In this document: positions 54,387 to 63,247 of the stretch, piece after piece
Numbering within the stretch: the stretch's first letter is position 1
Layout: each line of letters begins with the position of its first letter
Assembly: GCF_947502415.1 (NCBI RefSeq)
Contig: NZ_CANMZV010000004.1
Span: 215,052 to 279,051, forward strand
Direction of reading: 5' to 3'
DNA from: an uncultured Photobacterium sp.
GTDB lineage: Bacteria; Pseudomonadota; Gammaproteobacteria; Enterobacterales; Vibrionaceae
DNA length: 64,000 bases
The notes under the pieces: model-generated
What the model was told of the DNA's origin: nothing
The model's input: the letters and a program-made list of their open reading frames with translations, nothing else
Database searches by the model: none
Made by a program: the position numbers and the translations under genes

Positions 54387-54536
54387 ATGGCAAAAAAAAA
54401 TAAGGAAATGGCTTTGTGTCCCTACGCCGCAATTTGGGGTTGTCCGAAATGCCCGGTCAGGAAAATCTGCCCAGGGAAAACCACTATCGGTGATCAACCA
54501 CTGAAACCAAAAGTGGAACAAGCACAACACAAGTAA
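54387..54536 (+). CDS. Tiny four-cysteine protein
   Basis: 49 residues: a basic start (MAKKNKEMAL), then CPYAAIWGCPKCPVRKICPG with four cysteines at about 11, 19, 22 and 28, then a polar tail. The Cys pattern (CX7CX2CX5C) could bind zinc or an iron-sulfur cluster. It has a strong ribosome-binding site (CGAGGAAAGC) and lies 36 bases after the CoA-transferase stop, before a terminator, so the two are probably cotranscribed. I do not recognise a named family. Confidence 0.6.
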   Translation: MAKKNKEMALCPYAAIWGCPKCPVRKICPGKTTIGDQPLKPKVEQAQHK

Positions 54537-54562
54537 GACACAAATTAAGCGCAATTGCCATA

Positions 54563-54600
54563 ACAAGAAAGAAAGCCTCTGTGCTTTCTTTCTTTTTTCT
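54563..54600 (+). terminator. Rho-independent terminator of the CoA-transferase unit
   Basis: AAGAAAGAAAGC/GCTTTCTTTCTT with loop CTCTGT followed by TTTT. Confidence 0.9.
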
Positions 54601-54657
54601 AAATACCATCAACACCAGGCACCAATATCATCAGTGCAGATATTTATCCCCTTCCTA

Positions 54658-54710
54658 ATACCAAATTGAATAATAATCCGGCCTATGCAAAATCAGAATG
54701 AGTAAGCTTG
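54658..54710. repeat. Third copy of the dispersed intergenic repeat (end fragment)
   Basis: ATACCAAATTGAATAATAAT and the following CCGGCCTATGCAA match the elements at 39383 and 49294. The rest of the gap to 55078 holds no supported gene. Confidence 0.55.
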
Positions 54711-55078
54711 AATTTAGACCCGCATTTTACTGACACTAACCAACCCAATTGCACTATCAATCTTTATTAGCCACTCATCAACAAGCGAATTCACAACTGA
54801 ATAGCAATAAAACACATATTAACCCATAGGAAACCAGTATCATCACTCACTGTTACAAACTCGATCACGATAAGTAACAACTACCCCACCAAACGTTTGC
54901 GTAATCGATAACGATCCCTTTCCCTAAAATTAACTGTTCAACTCATCATTAGCCGTTGTTATAGTTTCAACATAATTTATACAAAGACCACTCGGGGCAA
55001 GGAATCTCCCCTTTCTATCAATCACTCGATTGATAACACGCTCATGATGAGTGATTGGCAAAACTAGAGGGTATCAAT

Positions 55079-55336
55079 ATGGATTTCAACATGGTTGAAA
55101 TGGTGGGTTATGCATCATCACTAATGGTAGCAATATCACTAATGATGAAAGACATCGTATGGCTTCGTATTCTAAACTTTATTGGCTGTGTACTATTCAC
55201 AACTTATGGCTTCATGATTGATGCTTTTCCGGTTGTGGTTACTAACGGATTTATCGCATGCGTCAATATTTACTTCCTTGCTAAAATGCAGCAAGAGCGC
55301 AGCAAGCAAGCAAATATGTCCTGCGAATCAGCCTGA
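55079..55336 (+). CDS. YgjV-like small inner-membrane protein
   Basis: 85 residues from ATG 55079, preceded by GAGGG. Three hydrophobic stretches (MVGYASSLMVAISLMMKD, LRILNFIGCVLFTTYGF, VVVTNGFIACVNIYFLAKM) fit the YgjV family of short membrane proteins of unknown function. The in-frame TTG at 55055 would add eight residues and overlaps the ribosome-binding site. Single gene with its own terminator. Confidence 0.75.
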   Translation: MDFNMVEMVGYASSLMVAISLMMKDIVWLRILNFIGCVLFTTYGFMIDAFPVVVTNGFIACVNIYFLAKMQQERSKQANMSCESA

Positions 55337-55359
55337 TAAACCATCAATCAATACAAGAT

Positions 55360-55390
55360 AAAGCCAACAGCGATACTGTTGGCTTTTTGT
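55360..55390 (+). terminator. Rho-independent terminator after the YgjV-like gene
   Basis: AAGCCAACAG/CTGTTGGCTT with loop CGATA and a T run; it may also serve the convergent gene. Confidence 0.9.
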
Positions 55391-55403
55391 TTCTTACTAT
55401 AAA

Positions 55404-57881
55404 TTACTCAGCTAATACCATAATTTTCGTTGAAAGTTCCTGTTCAACTCCATCATCATCCCGACATTTCACCTTCAGTGTATCATTGAGAACCTTCAAC
55501 CCCTCAGCAACACTAAATTCCCCTTTTGGCGTAACCGCAAAGGAACAACGGTAATTCTCACTCGGAGCAATTGACGTGCTAGCGCAATCAATATTTTCAA
55601 CCGTGAAATCATTAAATATCCCACTAAATAATGGTACTTCTATATTCGTCTCAGGTGCATTCTGATCAGAGTTCGGAACTAATACAATAAAGTCTGAATC
55701 GGGTTCAAAGCTAAGCTGTTCGACATTACCAACGGCCCCAGTAACCGAGACTTGTATTGTTGCAGACAGATTCAAGCTTAGTTCCATATTATTAGCAACC
55801 GAACTAAACAAAACCATTGCATCATCGGTGTCAAATCCCTCCCCAACGCTACCATCCGCACCCTGCTCTCCATCCGCAACCAGAACCCAGGCAATGTTAT
55901 CGACTGATTCGTCGTCATCCCCTTTAACCTTGAAAGATATCGTACAAGCAGCAGAGTCACCAACAGAGACCGTTGTACCAATCAAGTTTGAACAAGTATC
56001 AGCGACTGGCGAGGTATCAGCAATATTACTATCAAATACCTGGCTAGGAGCCGTAAGCCCAAATACATCTGCCTGTGCAAAATCAATAAAATCCTTAATT
56101 TCAAAGGGTTCAAAACTATTATTGCTAACCACAAACAAAAAAGTCACCACTGGAGCCTGAGACAAATCGGCCAGCTGATATTCCCCCACACTTGTCGACG
56201 TATCATGATAACTAACAGGATCCAAAGGACTCACATCAGGAGCCAAACCAGCCCTCACATACTTTTTCAGGCTAACAATAGGATTAACATTGTCGACATT
56301 GATACTGGCTACCGCTGTTGTTAAATCACCCGGCGTTCCTTCTTCATCAGTCGGGATAGCCGTAATTGTATTTTTATAAACATCACCAGCGTTAATATTC
56401 GAATAAAGAGCTCCAATATTAACCCCATAGTTACACTCAGAATGGCTGTTGTAATACAAACCACCAGTAGCACATCCCGTATAACCTAACGGGATTGGCG
56501 CAGCACCGCTATTCATTTCCTGTATAGAATCATTGATATCCGTATCTTTGATGTGTATTTCATCCCATCCCGATTCATTCGTAAAAGTCACCTTGTAGTC
56601 AACGTAGTCAAAATCACTGACTCCTGTTTCAAGGATAGACGTTGGTGATGCTGATTTTGATACGGTTAGGATTGGCGGAACATCTATGATACTGACCGTA
56701 ACCGCATTAGATGGGCCAAAGTATTGCGCAGATGTATTATCAAACCGCCAATGGACACCAAATTCATTAACCTTATCTTCACGAACTTCGCTTGTTAATG
56801 TATCAGTATCAGTCAAGGACAGACTCTTCCAACGAAAAGTTACAGTGCAGGTATAAGTGGCTCCCGGTGCAATAATCTCAGAACCTGATGCCAAACAAGT
56901 TCCGTCATTATCAACAGCCCCGCTCAAAACCACCTGGTCTTCATTAATCACACTTACAGTTGAAAGGTCACTTGAAATATAAAACTCTGTACCACCGAAT
57001 TTCTCAACTAGTTCAGTAATAACCAAGGATGTGTTGGTATTAGGATTGGTTACATGTAAATCAAAACTAAATGTATCCTGCCCGGCAAAAATATCTGATT
57101 CTAACCGTGAAGAAACACCGTTAACGGATTTTTCCAATACAGGCTCACTGGGTAAAACTTTGACAGGAATCGTAACGGTTTCACAGTTACATTTTGATGG
57201 AGCTCCTGGAGTGGGTAATAATCCGGTCTGAATCCCATCACTTGTGCTGCAAAGGCTATCATCATTTTGATCCCAAGTTGCACAATAGTCTAAATCGACG
57301 AAACTATCTCCGTCTGTATCCTGACAAACAAAAGTTACGTTTTCTTCTTGATACACAGCATCCTTAGATTTCGTCACATCAGCACATAGATCACCATTAG
57401 CTGATTGCGAATTTAGAGACGTTGCATCATTGCCTATCTCACCAACCCAAATAAGACACTCATTGTTGCGATCACCTTCAACACCATCTAACGGATTAGC
57501 CAAAGGATTGGTTGTGGTATAAAACGCAAAGTTATAGCGAATATTAGCTGTAGACTTGACCTTAAAGTTGAGCTTCTGGTTTACAGTCTGACCAGCTTTA
57601 CAAGTCGATGGCGCTCCCTGAGGTAAAGTAATTTCCGCCAACTGAACATCATTGGCCGTACAAGTCAGACTATTTAAACCTGCGCGAGCGCGAACACATT
57701 GTTCCCTATTAGATGCTGACAGTTCGTAGTTATCCGGAAAAATGCGAATACTAGAATATACGTCTTCCAAATTCCTCTGGCCCGAATAAACATTAGCGCT
57801 ACTGGCCAACAAAAAGAAAAAAATCAGAAAACTAAAAATAACAAAAACTTTCCTTCGGTAGTCAAATTGACATCTCATCAT
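55404..57881 (-). CDS. Large secreted protein with DUF11-like repeats
   Basis: About 825 residues. An N-terminal signal (VFVIFSFLIFFFLLASSANV) is followed by a cysteine-containing region (DTDGDSFVDLDYCATWDQND) and then repeated Ig-like units built around phrases such as PVLEKSVNGV, LTVSKSASPT and PIVSLKKYVR with C-T-V and D-x-V elements (TYTCTVTFRW, AACTISFKV, RCSFAVTP), the DUF11/conserved-repeat layout of bacterial surface proteins. There is no sortase or obvious anchor. The start is taken as ATG 57881 (GGAG five bases upstream); the GTG at 57887 overlaps that site. Function unknown: extracellular matrix or adhesin-like. Confidence 0.72.
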   Translation of the reverse strand: MMRCQFDYRRKVFVIFSFLIFFFLLASSANVYSGQRNLEDVYSSIRIFPDNYELSASNREQCVRARAGLNSLTCTANDVQLAEITLPQGAPSTCKAGQTVNQKLNFKVKSTANIRYNFAFYTTTNPLANPLDGVEGDRNNECLIWVGEIGNDATSLNSQSANGDLCADVTKSKDAVYQEENVTFVCQDTDGDSFVDLDYCATWDQNDDSLCSTSDGIQTGLLPTPGAPSKCNCETVTIPVKVLPSEPVLEKSVNGVSSRLESDIFAGQDTFSFDLHVTNPNTNTSLVITELVEKFGGTEFYISSDLSTVSVINEDQVVLSGAVDNDGTCLASGSEIIAPGATYTCTVTFRWKSLSLTDTDTLTSEVREDKVNEFGVHWRFDNTSAQYFGPSNAVTVSIIDVPPILTVSKSASPTSILETGVSDFDYVDYKVTFTNESGWDEIHIKDTDINDSIQEMNSGAAPIPLGYTGCATGGLYYNSHSECNYGVNIGALYSNINAGDVYKNTITAIPTDEEGTPGDLTTAVASINVDNVNPIVSLKKYVRAGLAPDVSPLDPVSYHDTSTSVGEYQLADLSQAPVVTFLFVVSNNSFEPFEIKDFIDFAQADVFGLTAPSQVFDSNIADTSPVADTCSNLIGTTVSVGDSAACTISFKVKGDDDESVDNIAWVLVADGEQGADGSVGEGFDTDDAMVLFSSVANNMELSLNLSATIQVSVTGAVGNVEQLSFEPDSDFIVLVPNSDQNAPETNIEVPLFSGIFNDFTVENIDCASTSIAPSENYRCSFAVTPKGEFSVAEGLKVLNDTLKVKCRDDDGVEQELSTKIMVLAE

Positions 57882-58561
57882 AACCACTCCGCTTTGCCAG
57901 CAGATTCAACCATGAAGTTCGAAACAGCTCTCATCCATGCAAATTTAAATATGCTGACTAATTTAATAATGTTGTACCGGTTAAAAAAACAAATTTTCCC
58001 CTAATACTATTTTCCTATTCCTACCACTAGTGCTCATTATATCTCACTAGGAAGTAACAACATTTTCTAGAAAGCGCTTAAAGTTACTGCTGGACACTTT
58101 TATAACAGCAAGAAAATACAACTAAGATAGTGCAAGTTACAAAGGTTCAATTCTTAACATTAAGAATTGTTAGCGCGGAATGGTTTTATGGCTAAATATC
58201 AAAGCAAATCTTATTATTGCTTAAATTAGTAACAATAACTGGAAAGGTTTAAATATAAAGGTATTATCGAAAAAACAAGCCATGTCTAATTGAGCTAGCT
58301 GAATCAAAAATCTCTGCAGAATTTATCACCCCCTAACCATATCGAAATGTTGGTACTACAGAAATCCAGAGAGAAAAATAACAGCTACTCTCAGGATAAT
58401 ATTTTCCATTCGATGCTAGCCATTATGGATGTAAAAACCCAGCCCTATAACGCAGCTCTGGACATTTTTACCCAATGTCGTCGCTAGAACTTACAGGCGG
58501 TGGCGATATCACAGGGAAAAGCCGAACCACTCAGGCTTGGCTATATAAATCATCAAAACAA
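57882..58561. other. Intergenic region between the repeat protein and the diguanylate cyclase
   Basis: About 680 bases with no supported gene. It carries the promoter of the repeat-protein gene. A 62-codon plus frame at 58475-58663 overlaps the cyclase end and is a shadow. Confidence 0.4.
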
Positions 58562-59476
58562 CTACATATAAATACGTGCGTGGCTACACTCACTGGCAGC
58601 TCGCCAACAATTTCGGCCTTGCCCCTTAGCTTCATACAATGCCTTATCTGCTTGCCCTATTAACTTTTCGACAATACCTAACTCAGCTTCACAACTTATA
58701 GCCAAACCAAGGCTTACCGTACATGCCACATCCTGGCCCTCATGACTAATTGTCAAAGTCTCAACACAGTGGCGAATTCTTTCCGCAACCAGTTTTGAAC
58801 CATGAAGATCAACATCAAAAAGAACCAGCACAAACTCCTCACCACCAAGTCGAGCTAAGTAGTCATTCTTACGCAGAACCGTCTTTACTGCTGATACTAT
58901 CTGGACCAATACAACATCACCGAACTGATGCCCGTAACTGTCATTAACACGCTTGAAGTGGTCTATATCAAAGATAATGACGCTAACATGTGTATTGTCA
59001 GGAGCTGAACCATTTAAAATCGAATCAGCCCTCATCGTTAAGGCTCGACGGTTTAATACGCCAGTTAAAGGGTCGGTTTCTGCCAGGTGGCTCATCAACT
59101 GACACTGCTTAGTATGAAACTTAACCCACAGTGAACTGCCTAATAAAAATAATACAAAACCACCAGTTTCAAGGAAATCTTCGTATATCTCATACGGTTG
59201 CATAAGGTAAGTGAATTCATCAGAAAAATCCCAGAAATGAGCAATAAACATTACTGTCGAAGCCAGCAACATAATACGGTAAACAAGGAGAGATTCTTTC
59301 AAAGCTTCAACGTGGAACATCAGATACAAACAGCTAAGAGCCATACCTCCATCAAAAAAGATATCAGGTAGAAACAATGGGGTGATAATCGGAAAAAAAG
59401 CAAGCTCCAAAAAAAACAAAACGAGCAGGATAAATAAACAGGTTAACTGATACTTATATTTTAATAACTTAACCAC
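58562..59476 (-). CDS. Membrane diguanylate cyclase (GGDEF)
   Basis: 304 residues. An N-terminal region with about four membrane helices (residues about 10-118) serves as the sensor or anchor, then a GGDEF domain from about 134 (DPLTGVLNRRALTMRADSIL). The active site is intact as ARLGGEEFVLV, with an RxxD inhibitory site (RKND) five residues before it, and metal-binding FDIDHFKRVNDSYGH. It makes cyclic di-GMP. It is a single gene; the membrane part does not match a known sensor that I can name. Confidence 0.93.
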   Translation of the reverse strand: MVKLLKYKYQLTCLFILLVLFFLELAFFPIITPLFLPDIFFDGGMALSCLYLMFHVEALKESLLVYRIMLLASTVMFIAHFWDFSDEFTYLMQPYEIYEDFLETGGFVLFLLGSSLWVKFHTKQCQLMSHLAETDPLTGVLNRRALTMRADSILNGSAPDNTHVSVIIFDIDHFKRVNDSYGHQFGDVVLVQIVSAVKTVLRKNDYLARLGGEEFVLVLFDVDLHGSKLVAERIRHCVETLTISHEGQDVACTVSLGLAISCEAELGIVEKLIGQADKALYEAKGQGRNCWRAASECSHARIYM

Positions 59477-59723
59477 TTCCTACTGCCTCAAAACAACCCA
59501 TAACCCGCCAATATAACATATAAATCTATCAATAGCATTTCGGCATCTTAGCCATCTCAACAATAATAGTGGCAAAACAAATACACCTTTATAAGAACAT
59601 CAAAAAATCATTGCTATACATATTGAGCAATCCATTCTTATGTAAAAAATGATCAATCAATCACAGACGTGAATCAATATTACTTATGCAACCGCTTTAA
59701 TCCAACCATAATAAACATTCAAC
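59477..59723. other. Intergenic region between cyclase and chitinase genes
   Basis: About 250 AT-rich bases upstream of the diguanylate cyclase; its promoter is expected here. No gene is supported. Confidence 0.4.
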
Positions 59724-59749
59724 AGCCCAACACTTGTTTATGTTGGGCT
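59724..59749 (-). terminator. Probable terminator after the second chitinase
   Basis: AGCCCAACA/TGTTGGGCT with an 8-base loop, 28 bases past the stop; the T run on the minus strand is weak. Confidence 0.6.
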
Positions 59750-59776
59750 TAATTCATTTAATGAGTTTTCAGGTAA

Positions 59777-61207
59777 TTAATTTAATAACAACTTCCAAGG
59801 ACCATGAACATTCCCTGGTTCGTTATTTAATGTCCACCATTTGGCAATGTACAAATCCCCCTGATAAACGACTTTATCACCTTTATAAAATACAGTTTCA
59901 GCATCCCACGCAGGAAACTTATTAGCTTCCAGAACATTGCCTACACCGTGGTTCATGGCATTCAAAATATCGCCATTATCCTGGCCATATTCCCACGAAA
60001 ATACCCCAGCAAGATTATTAGCAACGACATAATGACCTTTATTCTGCACATCTTTCGGGTGATCAAAACCTACAAATGCCCCGTCACTTTCTCGCCATGC
60101 ATAATGACAATCACAATCACGATCGTAATGTATTTCAAAGCCATTGATACCTGTACCATCCGGACCTAAAATCTCGGCGGCCACACGTTTATAAATAGCC
60201 ACTCCAGCTTCGTCCCACGGGTTAACAGGTTTAGGGAATAACCCCGTAGCTGTGCCGCCTATCTCAGCACCTTCAGGGCTACGAGTCACACCATCCCAGC
60301 CACGAGCATACATTGCTACACCCAAAACCAATTTTTCAGCAGGAATACCAAGATCCTGCATGTTTTTTATACCTTGACCGCCACTATGCCCATACCCTTT
60401 TGCAAGGTTACTTTCATGTAATTGCAACGCCGTGTGATGACCAATATTAGCTTTCGACCAGGCACCAAAAAAATCGTACGTCATCATAAAGATGTAGTCC
60501 ATATATGGCTCTGCACGTACGTAATTGACATTTTGTATATTATTGGTGTGAGTGCCAATCGCTGATGTGATCAGATATTTTCGGCCAGTATCTTGCTCTA
60601 ACAAATCAAACGCATTACGCATTTCAATCATCAGGTCAGCATACGCTTCACCCTCTTTCGGATTCTGTGGCCACTCCCAGTCAATATCAATACCATCGAA
60701 ACTTGGATTTCGTTTTAAGTAATCAACAACAGATTGAATAAAAACCTGACGAATCTCTGCCGTGGCTGTCATAGGGACAAACGGAGCCGATCCACCCCAT
60801 CCTCCAACTGATGGGATCACTTTGATATGGGGAGCGCGTTTTTTCAGGTCGGAAAATTTAGCAGCAAAGGTTTTATCGATACTGTTTGTATCTTCTGCAA
60901 GTTCAAAATCATTTTTCTTACTACAGATTTCATTAACGCTCGCTATTTGTCCCGGCCCACAAATATGCATAAATGCATAGAGTACATGCGTTAAATTATT
61001 ACCATATACACTGTCCACTATCGCCGGGTTTGCCCAATTGGCAACATAACTAGCCACCACTTTACCGCTGGTTTGCTTAAATTTATCGTGTTGTCCTGTA
61101 AAGTAATCGCTAGGCTCGCTTGCGACTACAACATTGCATCCTAGCGCTAACGCAAGTGGTAATGCCACACATTTACAAGTTTCGGATAACTTCCATTTCA
61201 TCGTCAT
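59777..61207 (-). CDS. Secreted chitinase, GH18 with C-terminal chitin-binding domain
   Basis: 476 residues. Signal peptide (about 1-29, ending VVA), a GH18 catalytic domain (about 45-415) with the complete FDGIDIDWEWP catalytic motif (DxxDxDxE), and a C-terminal type-5/12 chitin-binding domain (FPAWDAETVFYKGDKVVYQG, then YIAKWWTLNNEPG). It degrades chitin outside the cell. It is shorter than, and of a different subgroup from, the chitinase at 32-34.7 kb, lacking the PKD-like and ChiC modules. Together the two indicate a chitin-using marine lifestyle. Confidence 0.95.
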   Translation of the reverse strand: MTMKWKLSETCKCVALPLALALGCNVVVASEPSDYFTGQHDKFKQTSGKVVASYVANWANPAIVDSVYGNNLTHVLYAFMHICGPGQIASVNEICSKKNDFELAEDTNSIDKTFAAKFSDLKKRAPHIKVIPSVGGWGGSAPFVPMTATAEIRQVFIQSVVDYLKRNPSFDGIDIDWEWPQNPKEGEAYADLMIEMRNAFDLLEQDTGRKYLITSAIGTHTNNIQNVNYVRAEPYMDYIFMMTYDFFGAWSKANIGHHTALQLHESNLAKGYGHSGGQGIKNMQDLGIPAEKLVLGVAMYARGWDGVTRSPEGAEIGGTATGLFPKPVNPWDEAGVAIYKRVAAEILGPDGTGINGFEIHYDRDCDCHYAWRESDGAFVGFDHPKDVQNKGHYVVANNLAGVFSWEYGQDNGDILNAMNHGVGNVLEANKFPAWDAETVFYKGDKVVYQGDLYIAKWWTLNNEPGNVHGPWKLLLN

Positions 61208-61395
61208 TTCACCTCTATTTAGGACCCTTTATAAACTCGTGTATATCCTTATTGGTGCGTACGACCAAAACAACCGAAGGCGTTCGTTTTTTAATCATCT
61301 TGTGATTATGTGTTACAAAATGAATGTTACTAATGAACACCATCGAGTGAACGGGTGACGTGAAGCAATATTGATTCAAAATCGTTATTTAGAGT
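61208..61395. promoter_or_regulatory. Upstream region of the second chitinase
   Basis: About 190 bases without a gene; it carries the chitinase promoter, and AGAGGTGAAATGACG precedes the start. No operator is called. Confidence 0.35.
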
Positions 61396-61426
61396 AAAAA
61401 ACAAAAGATCCAGCATTTCTGCTGGA
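61396..61426 (-). terminator. Rho-independent terminator of the lactate permease unit
   Basis: On the minus strand, TCCAGCA/TGCTGGA with loop GAAA is followed by TCTTTTGTTTTTT. Confidence 0.75.
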
Positions 61427-61433
61427 GCCTCTT

Positions 61434-61520
61434 ATATGGAAGCACGTCCCGAAGTCAAACCGAGAGCCCCGAAATGCAATATGGTAAATATCACTCTTGA
61501 AACGCACCATATTTAGAACG
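61434..61520 (-). other. Possible degenerate tRNA-like sequence
   Basis: The bases next to the permease terminator (GGAAGCACGTCCCGAAGTC, AAACCGAGAGCCCCGAA) align loosely with the 3' half of the tRNA-Asp gene plus its terminator at 21523-21600. The T-loop and anticodon arms are not intact, so this can only be a relic, if related at all. Confidence 0.2.
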
Positions 61521-61555
61521 GTGCGCCGGGCTAGGCATGCAAGATATTATGACTT

Positions 61556-63247
61556 TTACACCACGGTACTCATTATTGCTGCCACAATACCGTAAACAAT
61601 CATTGGTACAACGGTTCGCTTAATAATATAACCTTCTTTATTAGCTATACCTAATATTGTTGACACAGCAATGATGTTATTGATGCACACCATATTACCC
61701 ATAGCACCACCTACTGACTGCAAAGCTAAAATAGTCGTTTGTGGTAGCCCAACATTCATTGCAATCGTCTGCTGGATAGCACCGAAAGTCAGGTTAGACA
61801 CAGTGGCAGAACCAGAGAAAAATGCCCCAAGAGCACCCAAGTACGCCCCTACATACTGCCAGCTTGTCCCCATAAGATCAGAGAAGGCTTGTCCTGTTGT
61901 CATGATGGGAGAATTTTCTCCTCCTGTCATCATAAGCTTCACCATAATTAAAGCCCCTACCAGCGCGATAAATGGCATTTTGATTCGGTTTGCTGTTTCA
62001 GAAAACATTTGTTTAACGACATTTCCAGACAAATTCAACAGTGGGATAGAAATCAATACCACAAGAAGGAAAGGTATCAATGCTGGTACATAAAGAGTTT
62101 TATAAGCCCAAGATACATCGGTTCCCAGAATATGGCTGAGTTTAATAATAAGTGCCTTACTAAGGCTAAAATCACCAAGCGGACCAAGCGATAAAGTAAA
62201 TATTTCAGTACCGTCAATCAGCATTGACTTAATACCGAACTGCTTAATTCGAGTTACGATAAGAATCGCAATGAGTAAAATCGTAGGCGTCATAGCTTTA
62301 AATATCTGTGTCAGTGACACCTTTTGATTTTGGCTACTTTCATTTTTTGATGAATGATTCGCTGTCGAATGTGAATCACCCGTTACCATATTTACTTCTG
62401 TAACGTCACCGAAAGCTGCGGCATTCCCAGCAGGAATAGCTTGTGTAACACAGCGCTGCTCTGCAACTAAACCCAGGCCGAAACGCGCAACAATAACTGA
62501 AATAATCAAGCCGATAGCACCTCCAACCAGTGCAGGGAACTCATAATTCCATTGCGCAAGTAGGAAGTAAGGGACAGTACATGACAAGGTACTAATCAAC
62601 ACAAACAGATAGTTCTTACGAATATCGTTCCAGCTAACGATAAAACGCAGAGCCATTGGCGGAATGATAAATGCCGCCACAAAATGAATTAGAGCAGAAA
62701 TGTTACCTGTTTCGAGTAGAGCTGCATCATCTAAACCTAGGTTGGAAAAACCGAACCAAGTTGGGGTTCCCACTGCACCGAATGATACAGGTACAGAGTT
62801 CATAACTAACGCCAACATGGCAACTTTTAATGGGTTAAAACCTAAGCCAACGAGAATAGGAGCAGCTATTGCAGCGGGGGTACCGAACCCAGATGCACCT
62901 TCAATCATGAATGCAAAGGCCCAACCGATTATCATTAGCTGAGCAACCTGGTTTCGACTGATCCCTTCAAGCCAGCAACGAATGGTATCTTCAGAGCCTG
63001 AAAGAAAGATCATCCGGTTTAATAAAATAGCGCCAGCAACAATAGAAATAGGGGTAATAGCAGAAAGAATACCAGCAATGATATTGGCGTTGATTAAAGT
63101 GAGGTCTGTGCCAAAGTAAAAAAATTGTAGTGATCCCACCATTAGAGCAGTAATCGGTAGCGCTATGTGCGAAGGTAACCCGTTTTTCTTTGTCATCATC
63201 CAAATCAAGATGACAATAGGTATAACGGATAAAAATAAGGACGTCAT
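61556..63247 (-). CDS. L-lactate permease
   Basis: 563 residues, the usual LctP/LldP length, with about 12-14 membrane helices. Family markers are the early FMIEGASGFGTPAAIAAPIL segment (about 113-132) and the C-terminal GAFFSGSATVSNLTFGAIQQ and QSVGGAMGNMVCINNIIAVS segments. It imports L-lactate, D-lactate or glycolate with protons. No lactate dehydrogenase or LldR regulator gene is next to it in this window. A central hydrophilic loop (TGDSHSTANHSSKNESSQNQ) is longer than in many relatives. The start has a usable GAGTGAAACATC site. Confidence 0.93.
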   Translation of the reverse strand: MTSLFLSVIPIVILIWMMTKKNGLPSHIALPITALMVGSLQFFYFGTDLTLINANIIAGILSAITPISIVAGAILLNRMIFLSGSEDTIRCWLEGISRNQVAQLMIIGWAFAFMIEGASGFGTPAAIAAPILVGLGFNPLKVAMLALVMNSVPVSFGAVGTPTWFGFSNLGLDDAALLETGNISALIHFVAAFIIPPMALRFIVSWNDIRKNYLFVLISTLSCTVPYFLLAQWNYEFPALVGGAIGLIISVIVARFGLGLVAEQRCVTQAIPAGNAAAFGDVTEVNMVTGDSHSTANHSSKNESSQNQKVSLTQIFKAMTPTILLIAILIVTRIKQFGIKSMLIDGTEIFTLSLGPLGDFSLSKALIIKLSHILGTDVSWAYKTLYVPALIPFLLVVLISIPLLNLSGNVVKQMFSETANRIKMPFIALVGALIMVKLMMTGGENSPIMTTGQAFSDLMGTSWQYVGAYLGALGAFFSGSATVSNLTFGAIQQTIAMNVGLPQTTILALQSVGGAMGNMVCINNIIAVSTILGIANKEGYIIKRTVVPMIVYGIVAAIMSTVV

